NCBI GenBank assembly: GCA_963707695.1
Contig: CAVPQY010000004.1
Coordinates: 930,001 to 994,000, forward strand
Length of the DNA: 64,000 nt
DNA from: JAOPZW01 sp963707695
GTDB taxonomy: Bacteria > Actinomycetota > Thermoleophilia > Solirubrobacterales > Solirubrobacteraceae
Direction: 5' to 3'
Part shown: positions 34,439 to 42,651 of the stretch, piece after piece
Layout: every line of letters starts with the position of its first letter
How positions within the stretch are numbered: the stretch's first letter is position 1
Translations under genes and position numbers: made by a program
Notes under the pieces: model-generated
Told to the model about the DNA's origin: nothing
The model's input: the letters and a program-made list of their open reading frames with translations, nothing else
Databases searched by the model: none

Positions 34439-35200
34439 TCAGGACCGGGCGGTCACGACGGCGGCCAGCGCGCCGCCCAGCGCGGCCTCCTGCAGGCCCT
34501 GCAGCTCCTCGACGCCCTTGGCGGCGAGCCCGAGCAGCTCGTCGAGGTGCGCGCGCGAGAGCGGGGTCCGCTCGGCCGTCGCCTGGACCTCGACGAGGCC
34601 GCCGTCGCCGGTCATGACGACGTTGGCGTCGACCTCGGCCGTCGAGTCCTCCGCGTAGTCGAGGTCGAGCAGCGGCACGCCGTCGACCATGCCGCAGGAG
34701 ACGGCGGCCAGCGAGGCCTTCAGCGGCGGCCGGGCGACCTTCCCCTGCTCGCGCAGGCGGTCGCAGGCCAGCGCCAGGGCGACGTAGGCGCCCGTGATCG
34801 AGGCCGTCCGCGTCCCGCCGTCGGCGGTCAGGACGTCGCAGTCGAGGTAGATCGTGTTCTCGCCCAGGGCCGCGAAGTCGACGACGACGCGGATCGAGCG
34901 GCCGATGAGCCGCTGGATCTCGACCGTCCGGCCGTCCTGGCGCCCCTTGGCCGCGTCGCGGGCCTTCCGCTCGCCCGTGGAGGCCGGGAGCATCCCGTAC
35001 TCCGCGGTGACCCAGCCGCGGCCCTTGCCGGCCAGCCACCGCGGCACGCCGTCGGTGTGCGACGCCGTGCAGATGACGCGCGTCCCGCCGACCGTGATGA
35101 GCGCCGACCCCGCGGCCGTGGGGACGAAGCCGGGCTCGATCGTGGTCGGCCGCAACCCGTCGGGCGGGCGGTCGTAGGAGCGGGACGGGGTCGGGGTCAT
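34439..35200 (-). CDS. rph: Ribonuclease PH
   Basis: RNase PH trims tRNA 3' ends by phosphorolysis. The 253-residue protein has the RPPDGLRPTTIEPGF start, WVTAEYGMLPAST, RDAAKGRQDGRTVEIQRLIGRS, and TIYLDCDVLTADGGTRTASITGAYVAL, all typical of the family. Start ATG overlaps the murI stop by 4 bases, so the two are translationally coupled. Normal length, no oddities. Confidence 0.96.
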   Translation of the reverse strand: MTPTPSRSYDRPPDGLRPTTIEPGFVPTAAGSALITVGGTRVICTASHTDGVPRWLAGKGRGWVTAEYGMLPASTGERKARDAAKGRQDGRTVEIQRLIGRSIRVVVDFAALGENTIYLDCDVLTADGGTRTASITGAYVALALACDRLREQGKVARPPLKASLAAVSCGMVDGVPLLDLDYAEDSTAEVDANVVMTGDGGLVEVQATAERTPLSRAHLDELLGLAAKGVEELQGLQEAALGGALAAVVTARS

Positions 35201-36078
35201 GCGGGCACCTCCGTGCGCAGGTCGACGTGCTCGACGGGCCCCAGCGGAAGCTGGAGGAAGCGGGTGCCCAGCGCGCGGAACGCCTCGGTGTCGCCCGTGC
35301 AGAGGAAGCGGTAGTCGCCCTCCTGCGCCTGGGCGCCGGCCGGCTCGTGCGGGGCCGACGCCGGGTGCGCCAGCCCGCGCGAGCTCAGCGCGTGCTCGAC
35401 CTGCCGCGCGAGGGCGGCGCCGGAGGTGACGATCGCGACGTCGCGCCCGAGCATGCGCTGGAGCATCGGGCGGATGAGCGGGTAGTGCGTGCAGCCGAGC
35501 ACGACGGTGTCGACGTCGGCCTCGCGCAGCGGCGCGACGTAGGACCGGACGGTCGCCACGACGGCCTCGTCGAACGGGAACCCGCCCTGGATGATCGGCG
35601 CGAGGTCGGGCGCCGGGACCGCGACGAGGTCGACGTGCGGGTCGACGTCGGCCACCGCGCGGGCGTAGGCGCCCGAGGCGACGGTGGCCGGCGTGGCCAG
35701 CAGCCCGATCCGGCCGTTGCGCGTCGTCGTGACGGCCTGGACCGCCTCGGGGCGGACGACGCCGAGCACGTCGACGCCCAGCGTCGTCTCGAGCATGCGG
35801 CTCCGCAGGGCCGGCAGCGCCGCCGCCGTGGCGGAGTTGCAGGCGACGACGAGGAGCTTCGCGCCGCGCGCGAGCAGCTCCTCGGCGATCTGCAGGGCGA
35901 ACGCCTCGAGCTCCGCGGCCGGCCGGTCGCCGTACGGGAACCGCGCGGTGTCGCCGAGGTAGACGAAGTCCTCGTGCGGCAGCTGGACGAGCAGCTCGTG
36001 CAGCACGGTCAGCCCGCCCACGCCCGAGTCGAAGACGGCGATGGGCCGCCGGCGCGGGTCGGCAGGACGGGAGGGCAC
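35197..36078 (-). CDS. murI: Glutamate racemase
   Basis: MurI makes D-glutamate for peptidoglycan. The 293-residue protein has IAVFDSGVGGLTVL near the N-terminus, the two catalytic cysteines Cys80 in VACNSAT and Cys196 in LGCTHYPL, and ATPATV. A GTG start is taken because it lies 8 bases after a TACCAT box; homology begins about ten residues in. It heads a murI-rph-rdgB run. Confidence 0.95.
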   Translation of the reverse strand: MPSRPADPRRRPIAVFDSGVGGLTVLHELLVQLPHEDFVYLGDTARFPYGDRPAAELEAFALQIAEELLARGAKLLVVACNSATAAALPALRSRMLETTLGVDVLGVVRPEAVQAVTTTRNGRIGLLATPATVASGAYARAVADVDPHVDLVAVPAPDLAPIIQGGFPFDEAVVATVRSYVAPLREADVDTVVLGCTHYPLIRPMLQRMLGRDVAIVTSGAALARQVEHALSSRGLAHPASAPHEPAGAQAQEGDYRFLCTGDTEAFRALGTRFLQLPLGPVEHVDLRTEVPA

Positions 36079-36086
36079 GGAGGTCG

Positions 36087-36092
36087 ATGGTA
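36087..36092 (-). promoter_or_regulatory. -10 box (TACCAT) for murI-rph
   Basis: TACCAT on the minus strand ends 8 bases before the GTG of murI, in the gap to the upstream pilin-like gene. It predicts a leaderless or near-leaderless message. Confidence 0.45.
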
Positions 36093-36156
36093 GTCCCGCC
36101 CCCGGCCGGGCCCAGACGAGCCGCCCGCCACCGGCCCTCCGGGCGTCGCCGGCGCG

Positions 36157-36405
36157 TCAGCCCCTCGCCTTCGCGCCGCCGACGCCGTCGATCGCGTCCT
36201 TGAGCTTGCCGACGACGAGCTTGCCGATGCCGTCGTCGCCGACCTTGCCGCTCGCGGCGACGACGGCCGTGAGGATCGTCGCGACGAGGAGCATGAGCGC
36301 CACGTACTCGACGGTGCCCTGCCCCCGCGCGTCGCGGGCGGCGGCGGACAGGCGCCAGGACAGCGCGGCGTGCGCGCGGCCCAGGGTGCGGTGCAGGTCC
36401 TGCAT
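36157..36405 (-). CDS. Flp/Tad-type pilin-like small protein
   Basis: An 82-residue protein with a basic N-terminal leader, then RGQGTVEYVALMLLVATILTAVV: a Gly cleavage site followed by a hydrophobic helix with Glu at position +5 and Tyr at +6 of the mature protein, the pattern of type IVb (Flp) prepilins. The C-terminal ~40 residues are short and polar. GGAGG lies upstream of the ATG. No pilus assembly genes are nearby, so it may be an orphan pilin or another small membrane protein with a mimicking motif. Confidence 0.62.
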   Translation of the reverse strand: MQDLHRTLGRAHAALSWRLSAAARDARGQGTVEYVALMLLVATILTAVVAASGKVGDDGIGKLVVGKLKDAIDGVGGAKARG

Positions 36406-36501
36406 GGGAGGCCTCCGGTGGGGTCGGGGATGACTCGTCCCGGAGCCTGCGGGGCGGGGCGCGCCGGAGCACCGCCGCGATCGTTGCGATCCTGCGCAGC
36501 G

Positions 36502-37473
36502 ATGCGCGCGCTGGTCGTGACGAACCTCTGGCCGACGCCCGCCGCCCCGCAGCGGGGCATCTTCGTCCGCGACCAGGTCGAGGCCCTGCGCGCGCTCGGC
36601 GGCGTCGAGGTCGACGTCCACCACGTCCCGCCCGGCGGCGTCCGGCCCTACCTGCGCGCCGCGCGCGACCTGCGGCGGCGCACCCGGGCGGCGCCGCCCG
36701 ACGTCGTCCACGCGCACTTCGGCCTGACGGCGTGGCCGGCGCTGGCGGTCCGCGGCGCCCCGCGCGTCGTCACGCTGCACGGCACCGACGTGCGCCACCC
36801 GCGGTCGGGGCGCCTGACGCGGGCCGTCCTGCCCCGGATGGACCTCGTGGCGGCGGTGAGCGCCGAGCTGGCCGGCGAGCTGCCCGCGCGCCGGGTCCGG
36901 CGGCTCGCCGTCCTGCCCTGCGGCGTGAGCACGTCGCGCTTCGGCCCGATCCCGCGGGCCGAGGCGCGGGCCGCCCTCGGGCTGCCCGTCGACGAGCCGT
37001 GCCTGCTGCTCCCGGCCGACCCCGCGCGGCCGGGCAAGCGCGCGGACCGCGCCCGCGCGGTGGCCGGGGACGTCCGGCTGCTCACGCTCGGCGACGCGCC
37101 GCCCGGGGAGGTCCCCCTCCGCATCAACGCCGCCAACGCGGTGCTCGTCCCCTCCGACGCGGAGGGGTTCGGCCTCGCCGTGCTGGAGGCGCTCGCGTGC
37201 GACGTCCCCGTGCTGGCCACGCCCGTCGGCGTGCACCCGGCGGCGCTGACGGGCGTCGCCGGCACCCTCTGCGCGCCCTTCGACGTCGCGACGTGGCGAG
37301 CCGCGCTGGCCCCCCACCTGGCGGCGCAGGACCCGCGCATCGACGGGCGCGCACGGGCCGAGCTGTGGTCCGCGCGGGCCATGGCCGAACGGGTCCTGGA
37401 GGCCTGGCGGGAGCTCGTGGGCCCGCTGGTAGACTCGCCCGCTCCGGCGCCCTCGGGCGCCGTCGTGCCATGA
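36502..37473 (+). CDS. GT4-family glycosyltransferase (outside the main locus)
   Basis: A 323-residue GT-B enzyme starting MRALVVTNLWPTPAAPQRGIF, with DVVHAHFGLTAWPA, VVTLHGTDVRHPR in the acceptor domain and SDAEGFGLAVLEALACDVP carrying the E-x7-E donor site. It is shorter than the usual ~370-400 residues; the donor domain looks trimmed. ATG overlaps no upstream gene; the start is set by the conserved first strand. Its stop overlaps the next gene by 4 bases (ATGA), linking it to two zinc-ribbon proteins. Confidence 0.85.
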   Translation: MRALVVTNLWPTPAAPQRGIFVRDQVEALRALGGVEVDVHHVPPGGVRPYLRAARDLRRRTRAAPPDVVHAHFGLTAWPALAVRGAPRVVTLHGTDVRHPRSGRLTRAVLPRMDLVAAVSAELAGELPARRVRRLAVLPCGVSTSRFGPIPRAEARAALGLPVDEPCLLLPADPARPGKRADRARAVAGDVRLLTLGDAPPGEVPLRINAANAVLVPSDAEGFGLAVLEALACDVPVLATPVGVHPAALTGVAGTLCAPFDVATWRAALAPHLAAQDPRIDGRARAELWSARAMAERVLEAWRELVGPLVDSPAPAPSGAVVP

Positions 37474-38228
37474 CGCGCCTGCTTCCCCGCCTCCCCCGGC
37501 GCGCCACTGCGGAGACGGACCCGGCCGCGGGTCCGGCCACCGCCCCGGCCGCCGAGCAGCCCGCCGCCGTCAGCGCGGAGGGCGGTCCGCTGCCCGCCGC
37601 CGGCCGGGCGCCCGCGCCCGCCGACGCCTCCGCGCCGGGGGCCGAGCCGCCCGGACCCGGGGCCGCGAGGCCCGCCGCGCCCGCCGGCACCGACCCGGCC
37701 GCGGCCCCTGGGCCCGGCTTCCGCGAGCGCGCCCGCCTGCGCCGGCGCCTGCGCTTCCTGCGGCGCGTCCGCGAGCTCGGGTTCCGCGACCTCGGCGGGC
37801 TCGTCTTCGACCAGCACCGCTTCCGGCGGCCGGAGCCCGGCCTCGTCACGCAGAAGGTGACCGCGCTCGCCGCCGTCGACGGCGAGCTGCGGGCGATCGA
37901 GGCGGCGCTGGGCGCCGAGCAGCCCGTGACCGAGCTGCGCGAGGCCGGCGTGTCCGCGTGCGCGCGCTGCGGCGCGCTGATCGGCAGCGACGCGCGGTTC
38001 TGCCCGTCCTGCGGCGCGTCGGTCCGCGGCGCGCGCGAGGTCGTGCCGGTCGCGGACGCCGCCCGCGGGACGTGGACGACGACCGACCTCGGCGGGTCCG
38101 CGACGCAGGCCTCGCCCCCGGTCGACCGCCCTGCTCCCGGCGGCCCCGGCGATCCCGCGCCCGGCGCCTCGCCCGGCGATCCCGCGCCCGGCGCCGCGCC
38201 GCCGCAGGACCCCGGCGCCCGGCCGTGA
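37470..38228 (+). CDS. Zinc-ribbon protein with long Ala/Pro-rich region
   Basis: A 252-residue protein. Residues 1-85 and 205-252 are low-complexity Ala/Pro/Gly. In between, an Arg-rich helical segment (RERARLRRRLRFLRRVRELGFRD) and a conserved-looking helical block lead to a zinc ribbon CARCG-x10-CPSCG (about 175-195). No enzyme domain is visible. It overlaps the upstream glycosyltransferase (ATGA) and the downstream zinc-ribbon protein (GTGA), so the three genes form one unit. Function unknown. Confidence 0.7.
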   Translation: MTRLLPRLPRRATAETDPAAGPATAPAAEQPAAVSAEGGPLPAAGRAPAPADASAPGAEPPGPGAARPAAPAGTDPAAAPGPGFRERARLRRRLRFLRRVRELGFRDLGGLVFDQHRFRRPEPGLVTQKVTALAAVDGELRAIEAALGAEQPVTELREAGVSACARCGALIGSDARFCPSCGASVRGAREVVPVADAARGTWTTTDLGGSATQASPPVDRPAPGGPGDPAPGASPGDPAPGAAPPQDPGARP

Positions 38229-38569
38229 GCACGCCGCCCACCGGGCCGCCCGCGGCCGCGCCGGCCGTCGCCGCCGCGACGCGCCCCGCGGGTGCCCCGG
38301 CCCCCGCCGCGGACGCGTGCCCGCGCTGCGGCGCCGGGCTCGAGGCGACCCAGGCCTGGTGCCTGCGCTGCGGCGCCGCCGCCCGGACGCGGCTCGTCCC
38401 GACGCCCGGATGGAAGGTGCCGGTCGCGCTCGTCGCCGCGGTCGTCGTCGTCTGCCTCGCGGCGCTGACCTGGGCCTTCGTCGCGCTCACGAGCGACCAG
38501 GGCCCGTCGGGCGGCGGCAGCCCCACGACGACCACCCAGCCCGCGGCGACCCAGCCCGCCCAGCCCTAG
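38225..38569 (+). CDS. Small zinc-ribbon membrane protein
   Basis: A 114-residue protein. An Ala/Pro-rich N-terminus is followed by a zinc ribbon CPRCG-x10-CLRCG (about 32-50), one transmembrane helix (about 66-87, VPVALVAAVVVVCLAALTW) and a Thr/Gln/Pro-rich tail. The zinc ribbon would face the cytoplasm if the helix is oriented N-in. GTG start overlaps the previous stop. It overlaps the convergent HDAC-like gene by 4 bases. Function unknown. Confidence 0.68.
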   Translation: MSTPPTGPPAAAPAVAAATRPAGAPAPAADACPRCGAGLEATQAWCLRCGAAARTRLVPTPGWKVPVALVAAVVVVCLAALTWAFVALTSDQGPSGGGSPTTTTQPAATQPAQP

Positions 38570-39588
38570 GCGAGGGCGGGCCAGCGCGCCCGCAGCCGCT
38601 CGAGCGCCGCCCGGGCGTGGGGATCGACCGCCAGCCCCGCGGGCGCGGCGGGCGCCGCGTCGGCGGCGAGCACGCCCAGCGAGGCGACGAGCGAGCGCGT
38701 CAACGCCCCGAGGTCGTAGCCGCCCTCGAGGACGAGCCCGAGCGGGACCCCGAGCGCCTCGGCCAGGCGCCGGGCGCTGCCGGCCATGGCCGCGAAGCCC
38801 GCGTCGGTCACCGCGCAGCCCGCCAGCGGGTCGTCCTCGTGCGCGTCGAAGCCGGCCGAGACGAGCACGAGCTCGGGCTCGTAGGCGAGGCCGAGCGGGA
38901 CGAGCGCGTGCTCGAGGACCGAGCACCACGTCGCGTCGCCCGAGCCGCCGGGGACGGGCACGTTCACCGTGAAGCCCTCCCCCGGTCCCGACCCGACGTC
39001 TGCGGCCGGGCCCGTGCCGGGGTAGAGCGGCGACTCGTGGACCGAGGCGAAGAGGACGCGCGGCTCGCGGTGGAAGAGGTCGTTCGTGCCGTTGCCGTGG
39101 TGCACGTCCCAGTCGACGACGAGCACGCGCTCCAAGCCGTGGGCGTCGAGCGCGTGCCGCGCGGCCACCGCGACGCTGTTGACCAGGCAGAACCCCATCG
39201 CCCGGTCGCGCGTCGCGTGGTGGCCGGGCGGCCGGTGCAGCGCGGCGCCCGACTCCGCCTCGCCGCCGAGCAGCGCGTCGACGAGCGCGGCCGAGCCGCC
39301 GGCCGCGCGCAGCGCCGCGTCCCAGGAGCCCTCGGAGACCGCGGTGTCGGGGTCGAGCATGCCGCCGCCACGCGCGCAGAACGCCTCCAGGCGCCCGAGG
39401 TAGGCCGGGTCGTGGACGGCCTCGAGCTGCTCCCACGTGGCCTCCGGCGCGGGCCGGACGTCGGCGCCGAGCCAGCCGACGGCCTCGAGCGCGCGTTCCA
39501 CGGCGACCATGCGCTGGATCCGCTCCGGGTGGGCGCCGGTGTCGTGCCCGAGGGACGCCGGGTGGTGGAGCAGGACCGGGCGCGCCAT
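38566..39588 (-). CDS. Histone deacetylase-like (AcuC/HDAC family) hydrolase
   Basis: A 340-residue zinc amidohydrolase of the arginase/deacetylase fold. HRPPGHHAT contains the catalytic His pair (123-124), VVDWDVHHGNGTND the zinc ligands Asp161 and His163, SAGFDAHEDDPL the third ligand, and LEGGYDL the C-terminal loop. Bacterial members act on acetyl-lysine proteins or acetylated polyamines; substrate is not readable here. The ATG lies 6 bases after a TACCGT box that overlaps the -10 box of divergent nadB, with 20 bases between the two starts. Confidence 0.92.
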   Translation of the reverse strand: MARPVLLHHPASLGHDTGAHPERIQRMVAVERALEAVGWLGADVRPAPEATWEQLEAVHDPAYLGRLEAFCARGGGMLDPDTAVSEGSWDAALRAAGGSAALVDALLGGEAESGAALHRPPGHHATRDRAMGFCLVNSVAVAARHALDAHGLERVLVVDWDVHHGNGTNDLFHREPRVLFASVHESPLYPGTGPAADVGSGPGEGFTVNVPVPGGSGDATWCSVLEHALVPLGLAYEPELVLVSAGFDAHEDDPLAGCAVTDAGFAAMAGSARRLAEALGVPLGLVLEGGYDLGALTRSLVASLGVLAADAAPAAPAGLAVDPHARAALERLRARWPALA

Positions 39589-39593
39589 GGCAG

Positions 39594-39600
39594 TACGGTA
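39594..39600. promoter_or_regulatory. Overlapping divergent -10 boxes (TACGGTA) between HDAC-like gene and nadB
   Basis: On the plus strand TACGGT (39594-39599) ends 9 bases before the nadB GTG. On the minus strand TACCGT (39600-39595) ends 6 bases before the HDAC-like ATG. The two boxes share five base pairs, so a single near-symmetric element appears to serve both genes, and both messages would lack a leader. Confidence 0.55.
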
Positions 39601-39608
39601 CCCCTCCA

Positions 39609-41075
39609 GTGGCCGCCGCCGACCCCGACGCCCCGCGCCCGGAGGCCGATGTCGTGGTCGTCGGCGCGGGCGGCGCCGGGCTCTTCACGGCGCTCACGGC
39701 GGCCCGGGCCGGTGCGCTCGTCGCGCTCGTGTCGGCCACCCCGCTGGCGCAGACGGCGAGCTACTGGGCGCAGGGCGGGATCGCCGCGGCGCTGGCGACC
39801 GACGACTCCGCCGAGCTGCACCGGGAGGACACCGAGCGCGCCGGCCGCGGCCTCGTGCGGCGGTCGGCCGCCGAGATCCTCGTGCGCGAGGCGCCCGGGG
39901 CCGTCGAGGAGCTCGAGCGCCTCGGCGTCGTCTTCGACGCCGACCGCCACGGCAACCTGGCGCTCGGCCTCGAGGGCGGGCACTCGCGCCGCCGCGTCGT
40001 CCACGCCGGCGGCAGCGCGACCGGGCGGCGGGTGGTGCGCGACCTGTCCGCGCTCGTCGTCGGCCACGAGGGCGTCGCGGTCCTCGAGTCGACGCGGGCG
40101 GCGCGCCTGTGGACCGCGGACGGCCGATGCGTCGGCGTCGTGTGCGAGGACGGCCGAGCGGTGCGGGCGCGCGCCGTCGTGCTCTCGACCGGCGGCACCG
40201 CGGCGCTGTGGTCGCGGACGACGAACCCGCCCGGCTCGCTGGGCATCGGCCTGCAGCTCGCCCGGGAGGCCGGCGCGGCCCTCGCGGACCTCGAGCTCAT
40301 GCAGTTCCACCCGACCGCGGTGACCGGGGTCGCGGGCCGCGAGGGGTTCCTCGTCACGGAGGCCGTCCGTGGCGAGGGCGCCACGCTGCTCGACGCGCAG
40401 GGCGAGCGGTTCGTCGAAGAGCTCGCCCCGCGCGACGAGGTCGCCCGGGCGATCTGGGACCGGATGGCCGCGACCGGCGCCGACCACGTGGACCTCGACA
40501 TGCGCGCGATCGACCCGGCGCTCTTCCCGAACGTCGTCGACGTGCTGCGCCGGTCCGGCGTCGACCCGGCGCGCGAGCTCGTCCCGGTGGCCCCGGCGGC
40601 GCACTACGGGATGGGCGGGGTCGTCGCCGGCCTCGACGGCGCGACGACGGTCCCCGGGCTCTTCGCGGTCGGCGAGACGGCGTGCACGGGGCTGCACGGG
40701 GCCAACCGCCTCGCGTCGAACTCGCTGAGCGAGTGCTTCGTGTTCGGGGCCCGGGCCGCCCGTGCCGCCCTCGACGAGCCCGTCGTGGCGGCCGGCGAGC
40801 CGCCGGCGGGGCGCGTCGTGGAGGAGCCGGCGCGCGAGACCCGCGAGGCGCTGTGGGTCCACGCGGGCATCGTGCGCGACCGGACGGGGCTCACCCGCCT
40901 GCTCGACGCCGCGCACGACCTCGTGCGGCGCATCGCCGCCCACGCGCTGCTGCGGGAGGAGACGCGCGGGGCCCACGCGCGCCGGGACTTCCCGCGGACG
41001 GACCCGCGACTCGACGCCCACCACACGGTGACGACCGGCGACGCCGACGGGCCCGTGCTGGAGCGCTGGGACTAG
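39609..41075 (+). CDS. nadB: L-aspartate oxidase
   Basis: NadB oxidises L-aspartate to iminoaspartate for NAD synthesis. The 488-residue flavoprotein has the FAD Rossmann motif VVVGAGGAGLFTAL (about 16-29), SYWAQGGIAAAL, MQFHPTAV, TEAVRGEGATL, YGMGGVVAGLDGATTVPGLFAVGE and HGANRLASNSLSEC, all family hallmarks. The C-terminal helical domain is present. GTG start is fixed by its -10 box. nadA and nadC are not adjacent, which is unusual since they often form an operon. Confidence 0.95.
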   Translation: MAAADPDAPRPEADVVVVGAGGAGLFTALTAARAGALVALVSATPLAQTASYWAQGGIAAALATDDSAELHREDTERAGRGLVRRSAAEILVREAPGAVEELERLGVVFDADRHGNLALGLEGGHSRRRVVHAGGSATGRRVVRDLSALVVGHEGVAVLESTRAARLWTADGRCVGVVCEDGRAVRARAVVLSTGGTAALWSRTTNPPGSLGIGLQLAREAGAALADLELMQFHPTAVTGVAGREGFLVTEAVRGEGATLLDAQGERFVEELAPRDEVARAIWDRMAATGADHVDLDMRAIDPALFPNVVDVLRRSGVDPARELVPVAPAAHYGMGGVVAGLDGATTVPGLFAVGETACTGLHGANRLASNSLSECFVFGARAARAALDEPVVAAGEPPAGRVVEEPARETREALWVHAGIVRDRTGLTRLLDAAHDLVRRIAAHALLREETRGAHARRDFPRTDPRLDAHHTVTTGDADGPVLERWD

Positions 41076-41273
41076 CCGCCTCCCGCGAGCGGCGAGGCGC
41101 GCCCGGGGGAGCGGCGACGCGCCCGGTCGGGGCCCGGCGGGGCGGATTCCCGGCCGGATCCCGACCAACCGGTCAGCGATTAACACGAACTTCATCTCCA
41201 TTGCGTTTGTGCCTTCACAGACCGATGCGACGCTGCGGCGTCCGCGGACCGGCGAGGAGGCGAGTCCAGGCTC

Positions 41274-41699
41274 ATGTACCAGGTCAGCAGGGCGATCTAC
41301 CGGGAGCTGTCGCGCGACGTGGTGGGCGGCCGCACCGCCCACGAGCACGTCCTGCGCGCCTGCGAGTCGACGGTCGAGCGGCTCGTCGCCGACCGCCACT
41401 ACTTCGCCCGGCCGGCCCGGTGGCTCTTCCAGGAGGTGCGCCCGTACGTCGCCTTCCCGGCCCAGGGCCGCGCCTGGCTCGTCGTGGAGCGCTACCTGGG
41501 GTGCGCCGAGCAGCTCCTGGCCGAGCTGCCCCGCACCGGCGTCGACGCCAACGGCAACCCGCTGCAGTGCCGGGCGACGACCCGCCGCGGCACGCCGTGC
41601 CAGCGGCTGCCCCAGCACACGAACGGCTACTGCCCGTCGCACCAGCATCTGGCGGACACGGAGGACCTCGCCCCGGGCGCCCAGCCGCTCGCCGCCTAG
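41274..41699 (+). CDS. Uncharacterised Cys/His protein
   Basis: A 141-residue protein. The first ~90 residues look helical (MYQVSRAIYRELSRDVVGG ... LVVERYLGCAEQLLAEL). The C-terminal part has CRATTRRGTPCQRLP-x6-YCPSHQ, a C-x9-C-x10-C-x2-H arrangement that suggests a small zinc site. A GAGGAGG lies 13 bases before the ATG, a little far. The 198-base upstream gap contains a relatively AT-rich segment (about 41176-41215) that may hold its promoter. I do not recognise the family. Confidence 0.7.
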   Translation: MYQVSRAIYRELSRDVVGGRTAHEHVLRACESTVERLVADRHYFARPARWLFQEVRPYVAFPAQGRAWLVVERYLGCAEQLLAELPRTGVDANGNPLQCRATTRRGTPCQRLPQHTNGYCPSHQHLADTEDLAPGAQPLAA

Positions 41700-41791
41700 C
41701 CGCCCACTCCCCTCCGGTCACGCCGCCCCGGCCGCCCTGAGCAGCCCGCGTCAGGGCGACGACGCCGTCCGTCGCGCACCGTCCGGCAGCA

Positions 41792-41810
41792 GACGCCGTT
41801 CGGCGGCGTC
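41792..41810. terminator. Perfect 7-bp hairpin with TTCGG loop
   Basis: GACGCCG-TTCGG-CGGCGTC is an exact inverted repeat 93 bases past the stop of the Cys/His protein. A TTCG-type loop makes the RNA hairpin very stable. No T-run follows. A second small inverted repeat (GTGCG-CAAAAC-CGCAC, about 41864-41879) lies before the next gene. Nothing else was seen in 41700-41921. Confidence 0.4.
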
Positions 41811-41921
41811 GTACGGCCGTCCAGCGAAAGCTGCAGCCCTTCCGGCAGGTTCTGCGCCGCAAGGTGCGCAAAACCGCACAACGGCCCCCGCGAGCGCGAG
41901 GTCAGCCGTATCACCCGGTGC

Positions 41922-42453
41922 ATGGACGACGCGCGCTCCCACCTGGCCCTGGTGCCGGGGGCCACCGTGGCCGCCTTCCCCGGCCGCCGTGGTGGTGCCG
42001 GTCGCCCGCGCCCGTCCACCCGCTGGTCGGTGCCGTCCACCCCGTCCGACGGCACCGTCCGCGCCCGCGTCGCGGCCGTGACGGATCGCTGCTGGCAGTG
42101 CCGCACGAAGGTCCGCGCGATCGTCGGCGTCCTCGTCGAGCCCGTCCCTCACGAAGGACGGCAGCGGCTTCCTGCCGCTCGACAGCGTCGCCGACCAGCT
42201 CGTCGGGGCGCTCGACACGAAGACGCTCGCCGGCCGCCGCATCGGCCGGCTGCGCCACCGCGAGAGCCCCGGGGTCGAGGGCGGCTACGTCGCCAACGGC
42301 TGCGTCGAGTGCGACGCGCTCCTGGGCAAGTTCGCGCTCGAGGACCTGCTGACCGAGCACCTGGTCAGCGGCGGCACCTACGGCCAGCTCGACATCGGCA
42401 TCTCGATCGAGCTGCCGCGGGCCGGGACCGCCCGCCGCACCGCGCTGGGCTAG
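41922..42453 (+). CDS. Uncharacterised zinc-binding protein (one frameshift)
   Basis: After removing one base near 42145 the frame encodes about 176 residues. An N-terminal stretch (MDDARSHLALVPG) leads to CWQCRTKVRAIVGVLVEP, then GSGFLPLDSVADQL, RIGRLRHRESPGVEGGYVANGC-x2-CDALLGKF, EDLLTEHLVSGGTYGQLDIGISIELP. The two CxxC pairs about 80 residues apart look like a split zinc ribbon around a small domain. ATG start is tentative. I do not know the family. No neighbour gives its role, though the adjacent genes are also poorly known. Confidence 0.62.
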
Positions 42454-42541
42454 CGCCCGGCCGGCCCTCGGGCACCCGTCGCCCAGGCAGCGCGCGGCCC
42501 TGGACGAAGGTCGGGACCCCGATGGGATTCGTACCGGCCCC

Positions 42542-42574
42542 TTGGCGAACTCGTGACGATTTGTAACAATCGTC
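42542..42574 (+). promoter_or_regulatory. Promoter with palindromic operator before DUF1802 gene
   Basis: TTGGCG (42542-42547) and TAACAA (42564-42569) are separated by 16 bases, a reasonable -35/-10 pair. Over the -10 lies an exact inverted repeat, GACGATT-N6-AATCGTC (42555-42574). A dimeric repressor or activator could bind there. The message would have a leader of about 75 bases with GGAG before the ATG at 42652. It stands out as AT-rich. Confidence 0.5.
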
Positions 42575-42651
42575 GTGCATCCCGTGGCGCGTGGCCGTGC
42601 ATCGCCGGCCGCCCGTTGCCCGGGATCTTCCTTCGTCCCCCCTGGAGTCCC

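Noticed and set aside
41076..42651. Possible tRNA or small RNA genes in the three short intergenic gaps
   Set aside because: No cloverleaf, CCA end or anticodon arm could be built; the only structures seen are a short perfect hairpin and the operator palindrome.
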